From: an uncultured Flavobacteriales bacterium
Lineage (GTDB): Bacteria > Bacteroidota > Bacteroidia > Flavobacteriales_D > CALLUQ01
Assembly (NCBI GenBank): GCA_938010565.1
Contig: CALLUQ010000114.1
Span: forward strand, 1-46,368
DNA length: 46,368 nt
Reading direction: 5' to 3'
The translations under genes and the position numbers were made by a program. The stretch's first letter is position 1. Every line of letters begins with the position of its first letter. Of the stretch, positions 31,418 to 42,738 are shown in pieces. The notes under the pieces are model-generated. The model was not told where the DNA came from. It searched no databases and saw nothing but the letters and a program-made list of their open reading frames with translations.

Positions 31418-33778
31418 TTATTCAACGATCTTTAAACGGGCAAATTTCAGCAACAACTGTTTCCGACCGATTTTTGGAAAGAAAACCGTAGCTTTTCCCT
31501 GTTCGAGTTGTTCCACTTTTCCGGTGCCAAAGCGTGAGTGTTCAACATGCATTCCCACCTGGATTTTGACGGAACCGTTGTCGGCAGACTCGGAGGTGGA
31601 AGTGGGCTTGACCTCTGAAACTTTTTTCATGGTGCGGGCCAGTCGGACGGCTTCCTGCTGTTTGCGCTTTTGGGTCAATCCGCCACTGATCTGTTTGGAG
31701 GAAGTACCGGATGCAGGTGGAGTGTCTGTGGTTTTGTTGGGGCTCAATGGCCGGTGATAACTGCCCCAGGACCTTCCGGGGGCATTGAAATCGGTGGCGC
31801 CTGACCCTTGCCTTTCAGGCACTTCGAGGTAATCGGTATCAATTTCTTCCAGAAAACGACTTTGCTCACAACGAATCAGGTTGCCCCATTTGTAGCGTGT
31901 ATTGGCGCAAGAAAGAAAAACGCGCTTTTCAGCTCTTGTGAGCGCCACATAAAACAACCGACGTTCTTCTTCCAGATCTGCCCGGGAATTTACCGACATC
32001 TGGCTCGGAAAAAGGTTTTCTTCCAACCCAACAATATACACGTATGGAAACTCCAGGCCTTTGGCCATGTGAATGGTCATCAAAGAAACGTGATCGGGAT
32101 CTTTGTCTTTATCATTGTCCTGATCGGTAAGAAGGACAACTTCCTGTAAAAACTCGCCCAACGTTTTGATGCCTCCTGCATCTTCTGCCTCCGTACGATC
32201 CGAAAACTCCCGCATTGCATTCAGCAGTTCTTCTACATTTTCGTGTCGCCCCACTCCCTCAGGCGATTTATCCTGATATAATTCTTTCAGAATGTCCGAT
32301 GAGGCCGCGATGTGTTTTCCCAAAGCAAATGCATTTTTTGAATCCTGCATGGCCCGGAAGCTTTCTATCATCATAACAAACTCACGGATCTTATTCTGAG
32401 CACCACTGCTGATCTGGGTCGTATACCGGTCCGGGTTTTTGCAGAGGTCCCAGATGCTTACATTGTAATGGTTCGATGCCACCACCAACCGTTCGAGGGT
32501 CGACTGGCCTATGCCTCGTTTGGGATAATTGATGATCCGTTTAAACGCTTCTTCATCAGCCGGGTTCACTACCATGCGATAATAAGCCAGCAGATCTTTG
32601 ATCTCTTTCCGTTGATAAAAAGACAAACCGCCATAAATGCGGTAAGGAATGTCAATTTTTCGCAATGCTTCCTCCAAAGCACGCGATTGGGCATTGGTAC
32701 GGTAAAGGATAACAAAATCTTTGGGTTTTCGCATTTCGTGCGATTTGATCTCAAAGATCGAATGGGCGACCACCTTGCCTTCTTCGCTGTCGGTTAAAGT
32801 GTTAAAAAGTTTTATTTTGGGACCTGTTTCATTGGCCGTCCACACCGTCTTTTTAATTTGATCTTTATTGTTTGCAATCAAACGGTTGGCTACTTCCACA
32901 ATGGTTTGTGTCGACCGGTAATTCTGTTCGAGTTTATACAGCTTATAGCCCGGATAATCTTTCCGGAAGTTGAGGATGTTTTGAATATTGGCCCCCCGAA
33001 AAGCATAAATGCTTTGGGCATCATCTCCTACCACACAAAGGTTTTCATATACCGCAGCCAGTTTCTTTACAATGAGGTATTGAGAATAATTGGTATCCTG
33101 GTATTCGTCTACCAGTAAAAACTTGAAACGGTGTTGGTATTTGTGCAAGATATCCGGAAAATCCCTGAAAAGGACATTGGTTTTAAAAAGCAGATCATCA
33201 AAATCCATCGCTCCGGCTTTGAAGCAACGGAGCGCGTAGCGCTTGTAAATTTCAAAGAGTTGTGGTTTTCCCGATATCTTATCGCTGGAACGATATTCTG
33301 TATTTTTGGCATACGCCTCAGGAGAAATGAGGTTGTTCTTTGCGGAAGAAATACGGTTGTAAACGATCGATGGCCGGTAGGCTTTGTCGTCAAGCCCCAG
33401 TTCTTTGATGATGGCTTTGATCAGGTTTTTGCTATCCGTAGTGTCGTAAATGGTAAAGTTGGATGGGTAACCCAGCTTTTCGGCTTCAACTCTGAGGATC
33501 CGGGAAAATACGGAGTGAAAAGTTCCCATCCAGATGTTCCGGGCTTCGCGTTCACCAACGATGGCTGAAATTCGCTCCGTCATTTCGCGGGCAGCTTTGT
33601 TGGTAAACGTAAGTGCCAGAATGGAAAATGGATCCGCACCCTGATGGATCAAGTGTGCAATCCGAAAAGTGAGTACCCGTGTTTTGCCCGATCCGGCCCC
33701 TGCAATCACCATCGAAGGGCCATGCGTATTTTCCACAGCAATCCGCTGTGCTTCGTTAAGAGAATCCAAATAATGCAT
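31418..33778 (-). CDS. UvrD/PcrA-type ATP-dependent DNA helicase
   Basis: The protein is 786 aa, a superfamily 1A 3'-5' helicase. Motif I AGAGSGKT is at 26-33, motif II reads LLVDEYQDTN, motif III GDDAQSIYAFRGA, motif IV LEQNYRST, motif V VSLMTIHMAKGLEFPYVYI (quoted as the family pattern), motif VI YVALTRAEKRV. The C-terminal 110 residues contain the PcrA-type tail (GMHVEHSRFGTGKVEQLE) that contacts RNA polymerase or UvrB in better-known members. It acts in excision repair, mismatch repair or removal of RecA. An exact TACCTTTG box lies 4 nt before the ATG. Confidence 0.93.
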   Translation of the reverse strand: MHYLDSLNEAQRIAVENTHGPSMVIAGAGSGKTRVLTFRIAHLIHQGADPFSILALTFTNKAAREMTERISAIVGEREARNIWMGTFHSVFSRILRVEAEKLGYPSNFTIYDTTDSKNLIKAIIKELGLDDKAYRPSIVYNRISSAKNNLISPEAYAKNTEYRSSDKISGKPQLFEIYKRYALRCFKAGAMDFDDLLFKTNVLFRDFPDILHKYQHRFKFLLVDEYQDTNYSQYLIVKKLAAVYENLCVVGDDAQSIYAFRGANIQNILNFRKDYPGYKLYKLEQNYRSTQTIVEVANRLIANNKDQIKKTVWTANETGPKIKLFNTLTDSEEGKVVAHSIFEIKSHEMRKPKDFVILYRTNAQSRALEEALRKIDIPYRIYGGLSFYQRKEIKDLLAYYRMVVNPADEEAFKRIINYPKRGIGQSTLERLVVASNHYNVSIWDLCKNPDRYTTQISSGAQNKIREFVMMIESFRAMQDSKNAFALGKHIAASSDILKELYQDKSPEGVGRHENVEELLNAMREFSDRTEAEDAGGIKTLGEFLQEVVLLTDQDNDKDKDPDHVSLMTIHMAKGLEFPYVYIVGLEENLFPSQMSVNSRADLEEERRLFYVALTRAEKRVFLSCANTRYKWGNLIRCEQSRFLEEIDTDYLEVPERQGSGATDFNAPGRSWGSYHRPLSPNKTTDTPPASGTSSKQISGGLTQKRKQQEAVRLARTMKKVSEVKPTSTSESADNGSVKIQVGMHVEHSRFGTGKVEQLEQGKATVFFPKIGRKQLLLKFARLKIVE

Positions 33779-33782
33779 AATT

Positions 33783-33790
33783 CAAAGGTA
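33783..33790 (-). promoter_or_regulatory. -7 box of the helicase gene, 4 nt before its ATG
   Basis: On the minus strand TACCTTTG, then AATT, then ATG. An exact match to TAnnTTTG, predicting a leaderless message. Confidence 0.55.
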
Positions 33791-34124
33791 AACATTTTGA
33801 GCACAGCATTATTTTTTCGGTCTTGCCTGCTGCCTTCTGTTCATCTCCTTTGTTTTTTTGCAACATCACCCGCTTTTTGTGTTGGGATCATTTTTCTACT
33901 CAAAGAAAATTGAGAAATGGTTTCTGAGCGGACCAACGGTTGTATTTTCGGGGGGCTTTAGTTTGGTAATCAGAAGGATATGATGGGAGTGTAGCCCTTT
34001 TTCAATAACGCTGAAAACCGGAACTTTCCGGGAAGATCAAAGTATATTTTCAGAAGGCGCATTTTTTTTTCACACAGACTTGTGAAAAAACCAGGCTAGC
34101 TATTGGATTATAAATCAAATATCA
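33791..34124. other. Divergent region with hairpins upstream of the ribosomal cluster
   Basis: No gene is seen. TTTTTTCACA (34065-34074) and TGTGAAAAAA (34081-34090) form a perfect 10-bp stem. Just upstream, CTGAAAA and TTTTCAG enclose a CCGGAA-CT-TTCCGG hairpin (about 34011-34052). The role is unknown. Confidence 0.45.
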
Positions 34125-34132
34125 TAACTTTG
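34125..34132 (+). promoter_or_regulatory. -7 box of the str-S10-spc cluster
   Basis: TAACTTTG is an exact TAnnTTTG; TTGG at 34103 is a plausible -33 element. The leader to the rpsL ATG would be about 35 nt. Confidence 0.65.
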
Positions 34133-34172
34133 CAGCCCCAAAAAATATGTGGGAGAGAATAAATAGACTGAT

Positions 34173-34547
34173 ATGCCTACAATCCAGCAGTTAGTAAGAA
34201 AAGGACGGAATTCGAAGCCTCGTACGAGCAAAAGTGTGGCACTTAATTCTTGCCCGCAACGACGTGGCGTATGTGTTCGTGTATATACAACTACACCCAA
34301 AAAGCCGAACTCGGCCATGCGTAAAGTGGCAAGGGTGCGTCTGACTAACGGTAACGAGGTGAATGCTTATATCGGAGGAGAAGGACACAACCTGCAGGAA
34401 CATAGCATTGTGCTTGTTCGGGGAGGTCGTGTAAAAGACTTGCCGGGTGTAAGGTACCATATCGTACGCGGTGCGTTGGATACCGCTGGTGTGGAAGGTC
34501 GTTCGCAACGCCGTTCGAAGTATGGAACCAAGCGTCCTAAAAAATAA
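34173..34547 (+). CDS. rpsL: 30S ribosomal protein S12
   Basis: The protein is 124 aa, in the decoding centre of the 30S subunit. Lys43 and Lys44 ([13 protein letters not shown]) and the [13 protein letters not shown] loop are the wild-type, streptomycin-sensitive residues. It is the first gene of the long cluster, directly behind the promoter at 34125. The final KYGTKRPKK tail is usual. Met in NSAMRK replaces the common Leu. Confidence 0.98.
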   Translation: MPTIQQLVRKGRNSKPRTSKSVALNSCPQRRGVCVRVYTTTPKKPNSAMRKVARVRLTNGNEVNAYIGGEGHNLQEHSIVLVRGGRVKDLPGVRYHIVRGALDTAGVEGRSQRRSKYGTKRPKK

Positions 34548-34562
34548 TTGATCTCAGATTAA

Positions 34563-35042
<480 letters not shown>

Positions 35043-35089
35043 TATTTATACAAAACAACAGAGATACACTGACCATTATTTGAGAAGCA

Positions 35090-37195
35090 ATGGCTAAGAG
35101 AGATTTAACGTATACCCGGAATATTGGTATTTCTGCCCACATTGATGCGGGCAAGACGACCACCACTGAGCGTATACTTTATTATACGGGTATCAGCCAT
35201 AAGATTGGTGAGGTCCATGATGGGGCCGCTACCATGGACTGGATGGAGCAGGAGCAGGAGCGTGGCATTACCATTACTTCGGCCGCTACAACCTGTTTTT
35301 GGAGCTACAAGGAAAATGAATACCGGATGAACATTATCGACACACCGGGTCACGTGGATTTTACCGTGGAGGTAGAACGATCCATGCGGGTGTTGGATGG
35401 TGCTGTTGCCGTTTACTGTGCCGTAGGAGGAGTAGAGCCACAATCTGAAACCGTATGGCGTCAGATGGATAAGTATGAGGTTCCTCGTTTGGGTTTTGTA
35501 AACAAAATGGATCGTGCCGGTGCCGACTTCTTTAATGTGGTTGGTCAGGTAAAAGAACGTTTGGGAGCCCGAGCTGTTCCGCTTCAGGTTCCAATTGGAT
35601 CGGAGGATGATTTTCGCGGTGTGGTGGATTTGATCAACATGCGCGGCATTATTTGGAATGAAGAAGACAGAGGAATGACTTTCGAGGAAGTGCCCATTCC
35701 AGAAGACCTTCGCGAGGAAGTGGATCACTGGCGCAACGAACTGATCGAAGCGGCAGCGGAACAAGATGACTCCCTTTTGGAAAAATTCTTTGAAGACCCT
35801 GATTCGCTCACCGAAGCGGAGATTCTTTCAGCCCTTCGTAAAGCAACCATCAATCTCGATATTGTTCCCATCATGTGTGGTTCTGCCTTTAAGAACAAAG
35901 GGGTACAAACCATGCTAGATGGAGTGATGGCTTTCCTGCCGTCTCCTCTTGATGTCGGAGCCATTGAAGGTACACATCCCGATACCGGAGAAACTATTTC
36001 CAGAGAGCCACGCAACGATGATGCCTTTGCAGCCCTTGCCTTTAAGATCGCTACCGATCCCTTTGTAGGCCGTCTTTGCTTTATTCGTTCCTATTCCGGA
36101 ACGCTAAAGGCAGGTTCTTACGTAAAAAACTCCCGCACCAATAAAAAAGAACGCATTTCGCGTCTTTTTCAGATGCATTCCAATAAACAGAACTCCATCG
36201 ACCAGTTGGATGCTGGCGATATTGGAGCTGCTGTCGGATTTAAAGACATCCATACAGGCGATACCCTTCATGGCGAAGGCCAGCCCATTGTTTTGGAATC
36301 CATTACTTTTCCCAACCCGGTTATTGGTGTGGCCATCGAGCCCAAAACAACAGCCGATGTGGATAAATTGGGCGTGGCATTGCACAAGCTTTCGGAAGAA
36401 GACCCAACGTTTAAAGTACGTACCGATGAAAGCTCAGGCCAGACGGTGATCTCCGGTATGGGGGAACTTCACCTTGAGATCTTGATCGACCGCTTGAAAC
36501 GCGAATTTAAAGTAGAAGTAAACGAAGGTGCACCTCAGGTAGCCTATAAAGAAACCATCAAAAGCAGTACGGGTCACAGAGAGATTTACAAGAAACAATC
36601 GGGTGGTCGGGGTAAATTTGCTGATATTGTTGTGACCATCGGGCCATCGGACTCCGAAGATCCGGGTCTGGTATTCGAGAACAAGATAAAGGGAGGTAAT
36701 GTGCCCAAAGAATTTGTACCTTCGGTAGAGAAAGGTTTCAAAGAATCCATGAAAAATGGAATATTGGCCGGTTTCCCGATGGATTCGATGAAAGTAACCC
36801 TCACGGATGGTTCTTTCCATGCAGTCGATTCCGATCAGCTTTCGTTTGAAGTTTGTGCAAAAATGGCATACCGGGCTGCTATTCCTAACTGTCAGCCGAT
36901 CATTCTTGAACCCATTATGAAACTGGAAGTGATTACTCCGGAAGAGAATATGGGGGATATTGTAGCCGATCTGAATCGCCGTCGCGGTCAGATGGAAGGA
37001 ATGGACGATCGTGCCGGGGCGAAAGTAATCAAAGCAAAAGTGCCCTTGTCAGAGATGTTTGGTTATGTAACGCAATTGCGTACCATGTCTTCGGGTCGTG
37101 CTTCCTCCACTATGGAGTTTTCGCATTACGATGCAGCTCCCAAAAATGTGGCTGACGAAGTTATTGCAAAGTCAAAAGGTAAAGTAGAAGCTTAA
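35090..37195 (+). CDS. fusA: Elongation factor G
   Basis: The protein is 701 aa, the translocation GTPase. G1 [10 protein letters not shown] is near residue 17, G2 region [11 protein letters not shown]3 DTPGH, G4 NKMD. Domains II-V follow at full length. The organisation rpsL-rpsG-fusA is standard, but tuf does not follow; rpsJ comes 9 nt later, joining the str and S10 operons, as in many Bacteroidota. No second-copy (EF-G2-like) changes were noticed in the G motifs. Confidence 0.98.
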   Translation: MAKRDLTYTRNIGISAHIDAGKTTTTERILYYTGISHKIGEVHDGAATMDWMEQEQERGITITSAATTCFWSYKENEYRMNIIDTPGHVDFTVEVERSMRVLDGAVAVYCAVGGVEPQSETVWRQMDKYEVPRLGFVNKMDRAGADFFNVVGQVKERLGARAVPLQVPIGSEDDFRGVVDLINMRGIIWNEEDRGMTFEEVPIPEDLREEVDHWRNELIEAAAEQDDSLLEKFFEDPDSLTEAEILSALRKATINLDIVPIMCGSAFKNKGVQTMLDGVMAFLPSPLDVGAIEGTHPDTGETISREPRNDDAFAALAFKIATDPFVGRLCFIRSYSGTLKAGSYVKNSRTNKKERISRLFQMHSNKQNSIDQLDAGDIGAAVGFKDIHTGDTLHGEGQPIVLESITFPNPVIGVAIEPKTTADVDKLGVALHKLSEEDPTFKVRTDESSGQTVISGMGELHLEILIDRLKREFKVEVNEGAPQVAYKETIKSSTGHREIYKKQSGGRGKFADIVVTIGPSDSEDPGLVFENKIKGGNVPKEFVPSVEKGFKESMKNGILAGFPMDSMKVTLTDGSFHAVDSDQLSFEVCAKMAYRAAIPNCQPIILEPIMKLEVITPEENMGDIVADLNRRRGQMEGMDDRAGAKVIKAKVPLSEMFGYVTQLRTMSSGRASSTMEFSHYDAAPKNVADEVIAKSKGKVEA

Positions 37196-37204
37196 TCAAA
37201 CGAG

Positions 37205-37510
37205 ATGAGCCAAAAAATAAGAATAAAACTCAAGTCTTACGATCACAATTTGGTAGATAAGTCTGCCGAAAAAATTGTTAAGACGGTTAAGAGCACCGGA
37301 GCCGTGGTTAGCGGGCCTATTCCATTGCCCACCCACAAACGGATTTATACCGTACTCAAATCACCTCACGTCAACAAAAAAGCACGTGAGCAATTTCAGC
37401 TCTGTTCATATAAGCGCCTCCTCGACATTTACAGTTCATCGTCGAAAACAGTGGATGCACTTATGAAGCTGGAATTGCCTAGCGGAGTGGAAGTTGAAAT
37501 TAAAGTGTAA
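37205..37510 (+). CDS. rpsJ: 30S ribosomal protein S10
   Basis: The protein is 101 aa, in the head of the 30S subunit and a NusB partner in antitermination. The [20 protein letters not shown] start and the [20 protein letters not shown] loop are highly conserved (quoted in parts). It follows fusA by 9 nt, so the S10 operon has no room for its own leader; the L4-controlled leader known from E. coli is absent here. Confidence 0.98.
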   Translation: MSQKIRIKLKSYDHNLVDKSAEKIVKTVKSTGAVVSGPIPLPTHKRIYTVLKSPHVNKKAREQFQLCSYKRLLDIYSSSSKTVDALMKLELPSGVEVEIKV

Positions 37511-37531
37511 CGCTCTTTTAAAGAATTTGCT

Positions 37532-38149
37532 ATGCTAGGTTTAATTGGGAAAAAACTGGGAATGACCAGTATTTATAACGAAGATGGGAAAAACATCCCA
37601 TGTACGATTCTTGAAGCGGGTCCTTGTTATGTAACACAAGTACGTGACGAAAAGAAAGACGGTTATAATGCGGTTCAGGTCGGTTACGAAGAAAAGAAAG
37701 AGAAGCACACCTCTGCCGGCCTTGCCGGACACTTTAAAAAAGCAGGGGTAACTCCGCTAAAGAAATTGGTTGAGTTCCGAGATTATGGCAACAAAGTGAA
37801 CTCAGGAGATGTCCTTACGGTTGATGTTTTTTCAGAAGGAATGTTTGTCGATGTAATCGGAACTTCCAAAGGGAAAGGGTTTCAAGGGGTTGTAAAGCGC
37901 CATAATTTCCGCGGTGTAGGTGGCCAAACCCATGGCCAGCACAACCGGATGCGTGCTCCAGGATCCATTGGTGCTGCATCCACTCCTTCACGTGTATTCA
38001 AAGGCATGCGGATGGCAGGACAAACCGGTTCGGCACGTGTGAAAACACAAAACCTTCAAGTGCTTAAAATAATCCCTGAAAAGAATCTTATTGTGGTCAA
38101 GGGTTCCGTACCCGGACACAGAGGAGCTTACGTAACAATTGAGAGATAA
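37532..38149 (+). CDS. rplC: 50S ribosomal protein L3
   Basis: The protein is 205 aa and binds the 3' domain of 23S rRNA near the peptidyl-transferase centre. The extension loop is complete: [20 protein letters not shown] and [16 protein letters not shown]. Its stop overlaps the rplD start (TAATG), implying coupled translation of L3 and L4. Confidence 0.98.
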   Translation: MLGLIGKKLGMTSIYNEDGKNIPCTILEAGPCYVTQVRDEKKDGYNAVQVGYEEKKEKHTSAGLAGHFKKAGVTPLKKLVEFRDYGNKVNSGDVLTVDVFSEGMFVDVIGTSKGKGFQGVVKRHNFRGVGGQTHGQHNRMRAPGSIGAASTPSRVFKGMRMAGQTGSARVKTQNLQVLKIIPEKNLIVVKGSVPGHRGAYVTIER

Positions 38150-38772
38150 TGGAAGTTGCCGTATATAATTCAGCGGGGGAAGAGACCAAAAAGATCCATC
38201 TCAACGATGCTATTTTTGGTATTGAGCCCAATGATCACGCGATCTACCTGGACGCCAAACAACGGATGGCCAATGCCCGTCAGGGTACACACAAAACCAA
38301 AGAACGTGGTGAAGTAAAAGGTAGCCGCCGCAAGATCAAACGCCAGAAGGGAACGGGAACTGCTCGTTTCGGAGATATCAAAAACCCGATTTTTCGTGGC
38401 GGTGGACGTATATTCGGACCACGTCCGCGTACCTATGATATCAAACTCAATAAAAAGATCAAAAACCTTGCTCGTAAATCTGCCTTGAGCTACAAAGCAA
38501 AAGAGAACGGTTTGGTGGTAGTGGAAGACCTTCGGGTCGCAGCTCCTAAAACCAAATCATTTCTGGAGATTCTGAATAGCCTGAAAGCAAAAGACATCAA
38601 AACACTTGTCGTTTTGGCCGATAACGATCATAACATGTTGCTATCCTCCCGTAACCATTCCTTATCTCAGGTAATGGTGGCATCGGATATCAACACTTAC
38701 GACATCCTGAAAGCAAAGAAGTTGATCATTGCCGAAGGTGCTGTTGAGAAGATCGAAAACCTTTTAAACTAA
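38149..38772 (+). CDS. rplD: 50S ribosomal protein L4
   Basis: The protein is 207 aa, lining the peptide exit tunnel. The tunnel loop is recognisable in [13 protein letters not shown] and [13 protein letters not shown], between residues 60 and 95. It overlaps rplC by 1 nt and is followed by rplW after 6 nt. In E. coli L4 represses its own operon; no matching leader is seen here. Confidence 0.98.
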   Translation: MEVAVYNSAGEETKKIHLNDAIFGIEPNDHAIYLDAKQRMANARQGTHKTKERGEVKGSRRKIKRQKGTGTARFGDIKNPIFRGGGRIFGPRPRTYDIKLNKKIKNLARKSALSYKAKENGLVVVEDLRVAAPKTKSFLEILNSLKAKDIKTLVVLADNDHNMLLSSRNHSLSQVMVASDINTYDILKAKKLIIAEGAVEKIENLLN

Positions 38773-38778
38773 TTCTTG

Positions 38779-39075
38779 ATGAGCAGGAATGTATTGATAA
38801 AGCCGATCATTACCGAAAAGATGAGTAAAGATGCGGAATTGAACAACCGTTACGGGTTCATTGTTGATCGGAATGCCAATAAAGTAGAGATCAAAAAAGC
38901 GGTGAAGGCTATGTACAATGTTGAGGTAACAGGGGTGAATACCATGAATTATGCTGGTAAAGCCCGCCGCCGGAATACCAAAAGTGCTATCCTTTCCGGT
39001 CGTACCTCGGCTTTTAAGAAGGCGGTTGTTTTCGTAGCAGACGGAGATGCGATTGACTTCTTTGCAGATCTTTAG
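38779..39075 (+). CDS. rplW: 50S ribosomal protein L23
   Basis: The protein is 98 aa, at the tunnel exit, the docking site of trigger factor and SRP. ATG 38779 (MSRNVLIKPIITEKM) is chosen over the in-frame TTG at 38776. The RYGFIVDRNANKVEIKKAV segment and the loop rich in Arg and Lys (AGKARRRNTK) are standard (quoted in parts). A 53-nt gap follows before rplB. Confidence 0.97.
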   Translation: MSRNVLIKPIITEKMSKDAELNNRYGFIVDRNANKVEIKKAVKAMYNVEVTGVNTMNYAGKARRRNTKSAILSGRTSAFKKAVVFVADGDAIDFFADL

Positions 39076-39128
39076 ATGATTAATTTTAACTATACGGGGG
39101 ACATAACCCTCTAAAGAGATAAACAAAA

Positions 39129-39953
39129 ATGGCAGTAAGAAAACTTAAGCCAATTACACCTGGTCAAAGGCACCGTATTGTTGGTTCTTTCCAAGAAATC
39201 ACTACGGATCGCCCTGAGAAGAGTCTCTTGGCGAAGAAAACCAAGTCGGGTGGCCGTAACAAAAGCGGTAAAATGACCGTTCGCTACCGTGGTGGCGGAC
39301 ACAAGCAACGGTATCGTATCATCGATTTCAAACGTGAAAAATTTGGTGTTCCGGCTACTGTAAAATCCATCGAATACGATCCAAACCGCACTGCCCGTAT
39401 CGCTTTGTTGGCATATGCAGACGGTGAGAAACGCTATATCATTGCACCGGAAGGCCTCGAAGTAGGCATGCAACTCAATTCGGGTGAAGGTGTTGCTCCG
39501 GAGGTTGGAAATGCCCTTTATCTCAAAGAGATTCCTTTGGGCACCATTGTTCATAACATCGAATTACAGCCAGGGCAGGGAGGTAAGATCGCACGTAGTG
39601 CCGGCTCTTATGCCCAGTTGAATGCACGTGATGGCAAATATGCGATCATTAAGTTCCCTTCCGGAGAAGTCCGTATGATCTTGGTGAGTTGTTTGGCTAC
39701 CGTAGGGGTAGTATCCAATTCCGATCATCAGTTGGAACGTTCCGGGAAAGCAGGCCGTAGCCGTTGGAAAGGCAGACGCCCTCGTACCCGTGGTGTAGCG
39801 ATGAACCCTGTTGACCACCCCATGGGTGGAGGCGAAGGCCGCTCTTCAGGTGGCCACCCACGCTCACGTACGGGAGTTCCAGCTAAGGGCTACAAAACCC
39901 GTGCGCCCAAAAAGGCATCGAGTAAATACATTATTGAGAAAAGAAAGAAATAA
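39129..39953 (+). CDS. rplB: 50S ribosomal protein L2
   Basis: The protein is 274 aa, needed for subunit association and peptidyl transfer. The conserved C-terminal patch [18 protein letters not shown] has the functional His. [16 protein letters not shown] is the usual start in the phylum. rpsS follows after 10 nt. Confidence 0.98.
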   Translation: MAVRKLKPITPGQRHRIVGSFQEITTDRPEKSLLAKKTKSGGRNKSGKMTVRYRGGGHKQRYRIIDFKREKFGVPATVKSIEYDPNRTARIALLAYADGEKRYIIAPEGLEVGMQLNSGEGVAPEVGNALYLKEIPLGTIVHNIELQPGQGGKIARSAGSYAQLNARDGKYAIIKFPSGEVRMILVSCLATVGVVSNSDHQLERSGKAGRSRWKGRRPRTRGVAMNPVDHPMGGGEGRSSGGHPRSRTGVPAKGYKTRAPKKASSKYIIEKRKK

Positions 39954-39963
39954 TCCATAGGCC

Positions 39964-40242
39964 ATGAGTCGTTCGCTTAAAAAGCCCCCTTTTATTCATT
40001 ATAAGTTGATACATCGTGTTGACTTGGCCGGTGCATCGAGTAAGAAATCAGCCATCAAAACCTGGTCTCGTGCATCCACCATTACGCCTGAATTTGTAGG
40101 CCTTACGATCGCAGTACACAACGGAAAAACATTCATCCCTGTGTTTGTAACGGAGAACATGGTCGGACACAAACTCGGAGAATTTGCTCCGACGCGTACC
40201 TACCGTGGCCACGGAGGTAAAAAAGATAAAGGGAAACGATAG
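39964..40242 (+). CDS. rpsS: 30S ribosomal protein S19
   Basis: The protein is 92 aa, in the head of the 30S subunit with S13. [27 protein letters not shown] and [20 protein letters not shown] (in parts) are the family signature. It is followed by a 52-nt gap before rplV. Confidence 0.98.
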   Translation: MSRSLKKPPFIHYKLIHRVDLAGASSKKSAIKTWSRASTITPEFVGLTIAVHNGKTFIPVFVTENMVGHKLGEFAPTRTYRGHGGKKDKGKR

Positions 40243-40294
40243 AACGTTAACCGGAAACGATATCGGTTAATGCTAAAGAATAATCCGGAAAAAA

Positions 40295-40690
40295 ATGGGT
40301 TCAAGAAAAAAAAATAAAGCGGAAGAACTGAAAGAGGCCCGGAAATCGGTAAGCTTTGCAAAGCTTAATAATTGTCCGACTTCTCCACGCAAAATGCGCC
40401 TCGTTGCGGATATGATCCGTGGTGAGGAGGTGTTTAAAGCACTCAATATGCTCCAGTTTAGCCCGAAAGATGCTGCTCAACGTATGGAGAAACTGCTTCG
40501 TTCGGCCATTGCGAATTGGGAGGCGAAGAATGAAGATACGCGTCCTGACGAAGCTGACCTTGTGGTGAAAGAAGTATTTGTTGACAGTGCACGTATGTTG
40601 AAACGCATTCAGCCTGCACCACAAGGAAGAGCACACCGGATTCGTAAAAGGTCGAACCACATCACTATCATCGTAGATAGCGCTAAATAA
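40295..40690 (+). CDS. rplV: 50S ribosomal protein L22
   Basis: The protein is 131 aa, about 20 longer than E. coli L22 at the N-terminus ([18 protein letters not shown]), as common in the phylum. Its beta-hairpin reaches into the exit tunnel ([17 protein letters not shown]). rpsC follows after 10 nt. Confidence 0.97.
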   Translation: MGSRKKNKAEELKEARKSVSFAKLNNCPTSPRKMRLVADMIRGEEVFKALNMLQFSPKDAAQRMEKLLRSAIANWEAKNEDTRPDEADLVVKEVFVDSARMLKRIQPAPQGRAHRIRKRSNHITIIVDSAK

Positions 40691-40700
40691 GAACTTAGAA

Positions 40701-41411
40701 ATGGGACAAAAGACAAATCCGATCGGGAACCGTCTTGGCTTCATCAAAGGCTGGGATTCTGCCTGGTATGGTGGTAAAGATTATACTGCCAAGCTCGTTG
40801 AAGACGATAAGATCCGCAAATATGTAAATGCTCGTCTCCGTAAGGCCAGTATTTCAAAAATTATCATTGAACGTACCTTGAAGCTGGTTACCGTAACCAT
40901 TCATACAGCGCGTCCGGGTGTGATCATCGGTAAAGGCGGGCAGGAAGTAGATAAGCTGAAAGAAGAACTCAAGAAATTGACCGGAAAAGATGTTCAGATC
41001 AACATCTTCGAGATCAAACGCCCTGAATTGGATGCCACCCTTGTTGCAGACAGCATCTGCCGCCAGATTGAAGCACGGATCTCTTTCCGTCGGGCCATTA
41101 AAATGGCCATTGCTTCAACCATGCGCATGGGAGCAGAAGGGATCAAAGTAAAAATTAGTGGCCGTTTGAATGGCGCTGAGATGGCTCGTTCGGAAACCTA
41201 TATGGAAGGCCGTGTGCCCTTGCACACTTTCCGTGCCGATATCGACTATACCGTTTCGGAAGCACATACCACAGCCGGTCGCATCGGTGTTAAAGTGTGG
41301 ATTTGTAAAGGAGAAGTTTTTGGAAAACGCGATCTTTCTCCGAATGTTGGGCAGGGTTCCCGTGCCCCGAAGGGCGGCGGTAATCATGGGAAACGCATGA
41401 AACGTAAATAA
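40701..41411 (+). CDS. rpsC: 30S ribosomal protein S3
   Basis: The protein is 236 aa, at the mRNA entry site. [20 protein letters not shown] opens it, the KH domain GXXG is GKGG in [13 protein letters not shown], and the C-terminal domain has [13 protein letters not shown]. The basic tail [11 protein letters not shown] is normal. rplP follows after 23 nt. Confidence 0.98.
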   Translation: MGQKTNPIGNRLGFIKGWDSAWYGGKDYTAKLVEDDKIRKYVNARLRKASISKIIIERTLKLVTVTIHTARPGVIIGKGGQEVDKLKEELKKLTGKDVQINIFEIKRPELDATLVADSICRQIEARISFRRAIKMAIASTMRMGAEGIKVKISGRLNGAEMARSETYMEGRVPLHTFRADIDYTVSEAHTTAGRIGVKVWICKGEVFGKRDLSPNVGQGSRAPKGGGNHGKRMKRK

Positions 41412-41434
41412 AAACCCTCTAAAAAGTTTAGAAG

Positions 41435-41854
41435 ATGTTACAACCTAAACGTACGAAATACCGCAGGCAACAGAAAGGCATGATCAAAGGTAATGCCGGC
41501 CGCGGACATCGTATTGCATACGGTTCGTTTGCCCTTAAAACCTTGGAAGAAGGATTTATCACTTCACGTCAGATCGAGGCAGCTCGTATTGCAGTTACTC
41601 GTTACATGAAGCGTGAAGGAAAGGTCTGGATCCGAATTTTTCCGGACAAACCCATCACCAAAAAACCCGCAGAAGTAAGGATGGGTAAAGGTAAAGGTGC
41701 CCCTGATCATTGGGTGGCAGTCGTTCGTCCGGGCCGCATTATGTTCGAATCCGATGGAGTACCTCTCGAAGTTGCCCGGGAAGCAATGCGTCTTGCAGCT
41801 CAGAAACTTCCGTTGAAAACAAAGTTCATCATTCGCCCTGATTTCAAGGCTTAA
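41435..41854 (+). CDS. rplP: 50S ribosomal protein L16
   Basis: The protein is 139 aa, near the A-site tRNA elbow. [19 protein letters not shown] and the [16 protein letters not shown] loop with the hydroxylatable Arg region are typical. rpmC follows after 10 nt. Confidence 0.98.
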   Translation: MLQPKRTKYRRQQKGMIKGNAGRGHRIAYGSFALKTLEEGFITSRQIEAARIAVTRYMKREGKVWIRIFPDKPITKKPAEVRMGKGKGAPDHWVAVVRPGRIMFESDGVPLEVAREAMRLAAQKLPLKTKFIIRPDFKA

Positions 41855-41864
41855 AAGAAGAACA

Positions 41865-42074
41865 ATGAAAGCATCTGAAATTAAAGATATGACAGACGTT
41901 GAGGTGTCAGACTATTTGACAGAACAACAGGCTCTTTTGGTGAAATTGCGTATGAGGCATACGGTTACATCATTGGAAAACCCACGTCAGTTAGCAGAGA
42001 CTAAAAAGAACATTGCCCGTTTGTTAACGGAACAACGCAAAAGAGTTCTTCACGCAGAAGGAGTTGAAAAATAA
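41865..42074 (+). CDS. rpmC: 50S ribosomal protein L29
   Basis: The protein is 69 aa, a small two-helix protein at the tunnel exit. [18 protein letters not shown] and the [19 protein letters not shown] helix (in parts) define it. rpsQ follows after 5 nt. Confidence 0.96.
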   Translation: MKASEIKDMTDVEVSDYLTEQQALLVKLRMRHTVTSLENPRQLAETKKNIARLLTEQRKRVLHAEGVEK

Positions 42075-42079
42075 AGACC

Positions 42080-42340
42080 ATGGAGAATAAACGTAATCTT
42101 AGAAAGGAGCGTACAGGTGTGGTAGTTAGCAACAAGATGGATAAATCCCTTGTGGTAGCTGTTGAGCGTAAAGTGAAACACCCTAAGTACGGTAAGTTCG
42201 TTAAAAAGACCTCCAAGTTCATGGCCCACGATGAGAAAAATGAAGCAGGTATCGGTGATACGGTCCGTGTCATGGAAACTCGTCCGTTGAGCAAGAGCAA
42301 GAACTGGAGATTGGTCGAAATTGTTGAAAAAGCAAAATAA
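42080..42340 (+). CDS. rpsQ: 30S ribosomal protein S17
   Basis: The protein is 86 aa, an OB-fold protein early in 30S assembly. [20 protein letters not shown] and [19 protein letters not shown] are the family signature. rplN follows after 10 nt. Confidence 0.97.
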   Translation: MENKRNLRKERTGVVVSNKMDKSLVVAVERKVKHPKYGKFVKKTSKFMAHDEKNEAGIGDTVRVMETRPLSKSKNWRLVEIVEKAK

Positions 42341-42350
42341 TTGCTGAAAG

Positions 42351-42719
42351 ATGATCCAACAAGAAAGCCGGTTGGCAGTAGCCGATAACAGTGGAGCCAA
42401 GGAAGTGTTGTGTATTCGTGTGTTGGGAGGAACCCGCCGCCGTTACGCATCCATCGGAGACAAAATCGTAGTATCGGTCAAGTCTGCTATTCCCTCCGGA
42501 AACGTAAAAAAGGGTCAGGTGACCCCCGCAGTAGTGGTGCGAACCAAGAAAGAAGTGCGTCGTCAGGATGGTTCTTACATCCGATTTGATGACAATGCAG
42601 TAGTGCTTCTGAACCCTTCCGGAGAAATGCGTGGTACGCGTATTTTCGGACCGGTTGCGCGTGAACTGCGTGAAAAGCAATTCATGAAGATTGTATCGTT
42701 AGCACCTGAGGTGCTTTAA
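42351..42719 (+). CDS. rplN: 50S ribosomal protein L14
   Basis: The protein is 122 aa, at the subunit interface; binds the silencing factor Rsf[20 protein letters not shown] and [20 protein letters not shown] (in parts) are highly conserved. rplX follows after 19 nt. Confidence 0.98.
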   Translation: MIQQESRLAVADNSGAKEVLCIRVLGGTRRRYASIGDKIVVSVKSAIPSGNVKKGQVTPAVVVRTKKEVRRQDGSYIRFDDNAVVLLNPSGEMRGTRIFGPVARELREKQFMKIVSLAPEVL

Positions 42720-42738
42720 ACGAATAAGCTTTAGAGCC

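Noticed and set aside
34173-34547. Streptomycin-resistance change in S12
   Set aside because: The two lysine-containing loops are wild type; Met in NSAMRK is not a known resistance position.
35090-37204. Missing tuf after fusA as a possible deletion
   Set aside because: Many Bacteroidota have tuf elsewhere, and the fusA-rpsJ junction is tight (9 nt), so it looks like the normal order.
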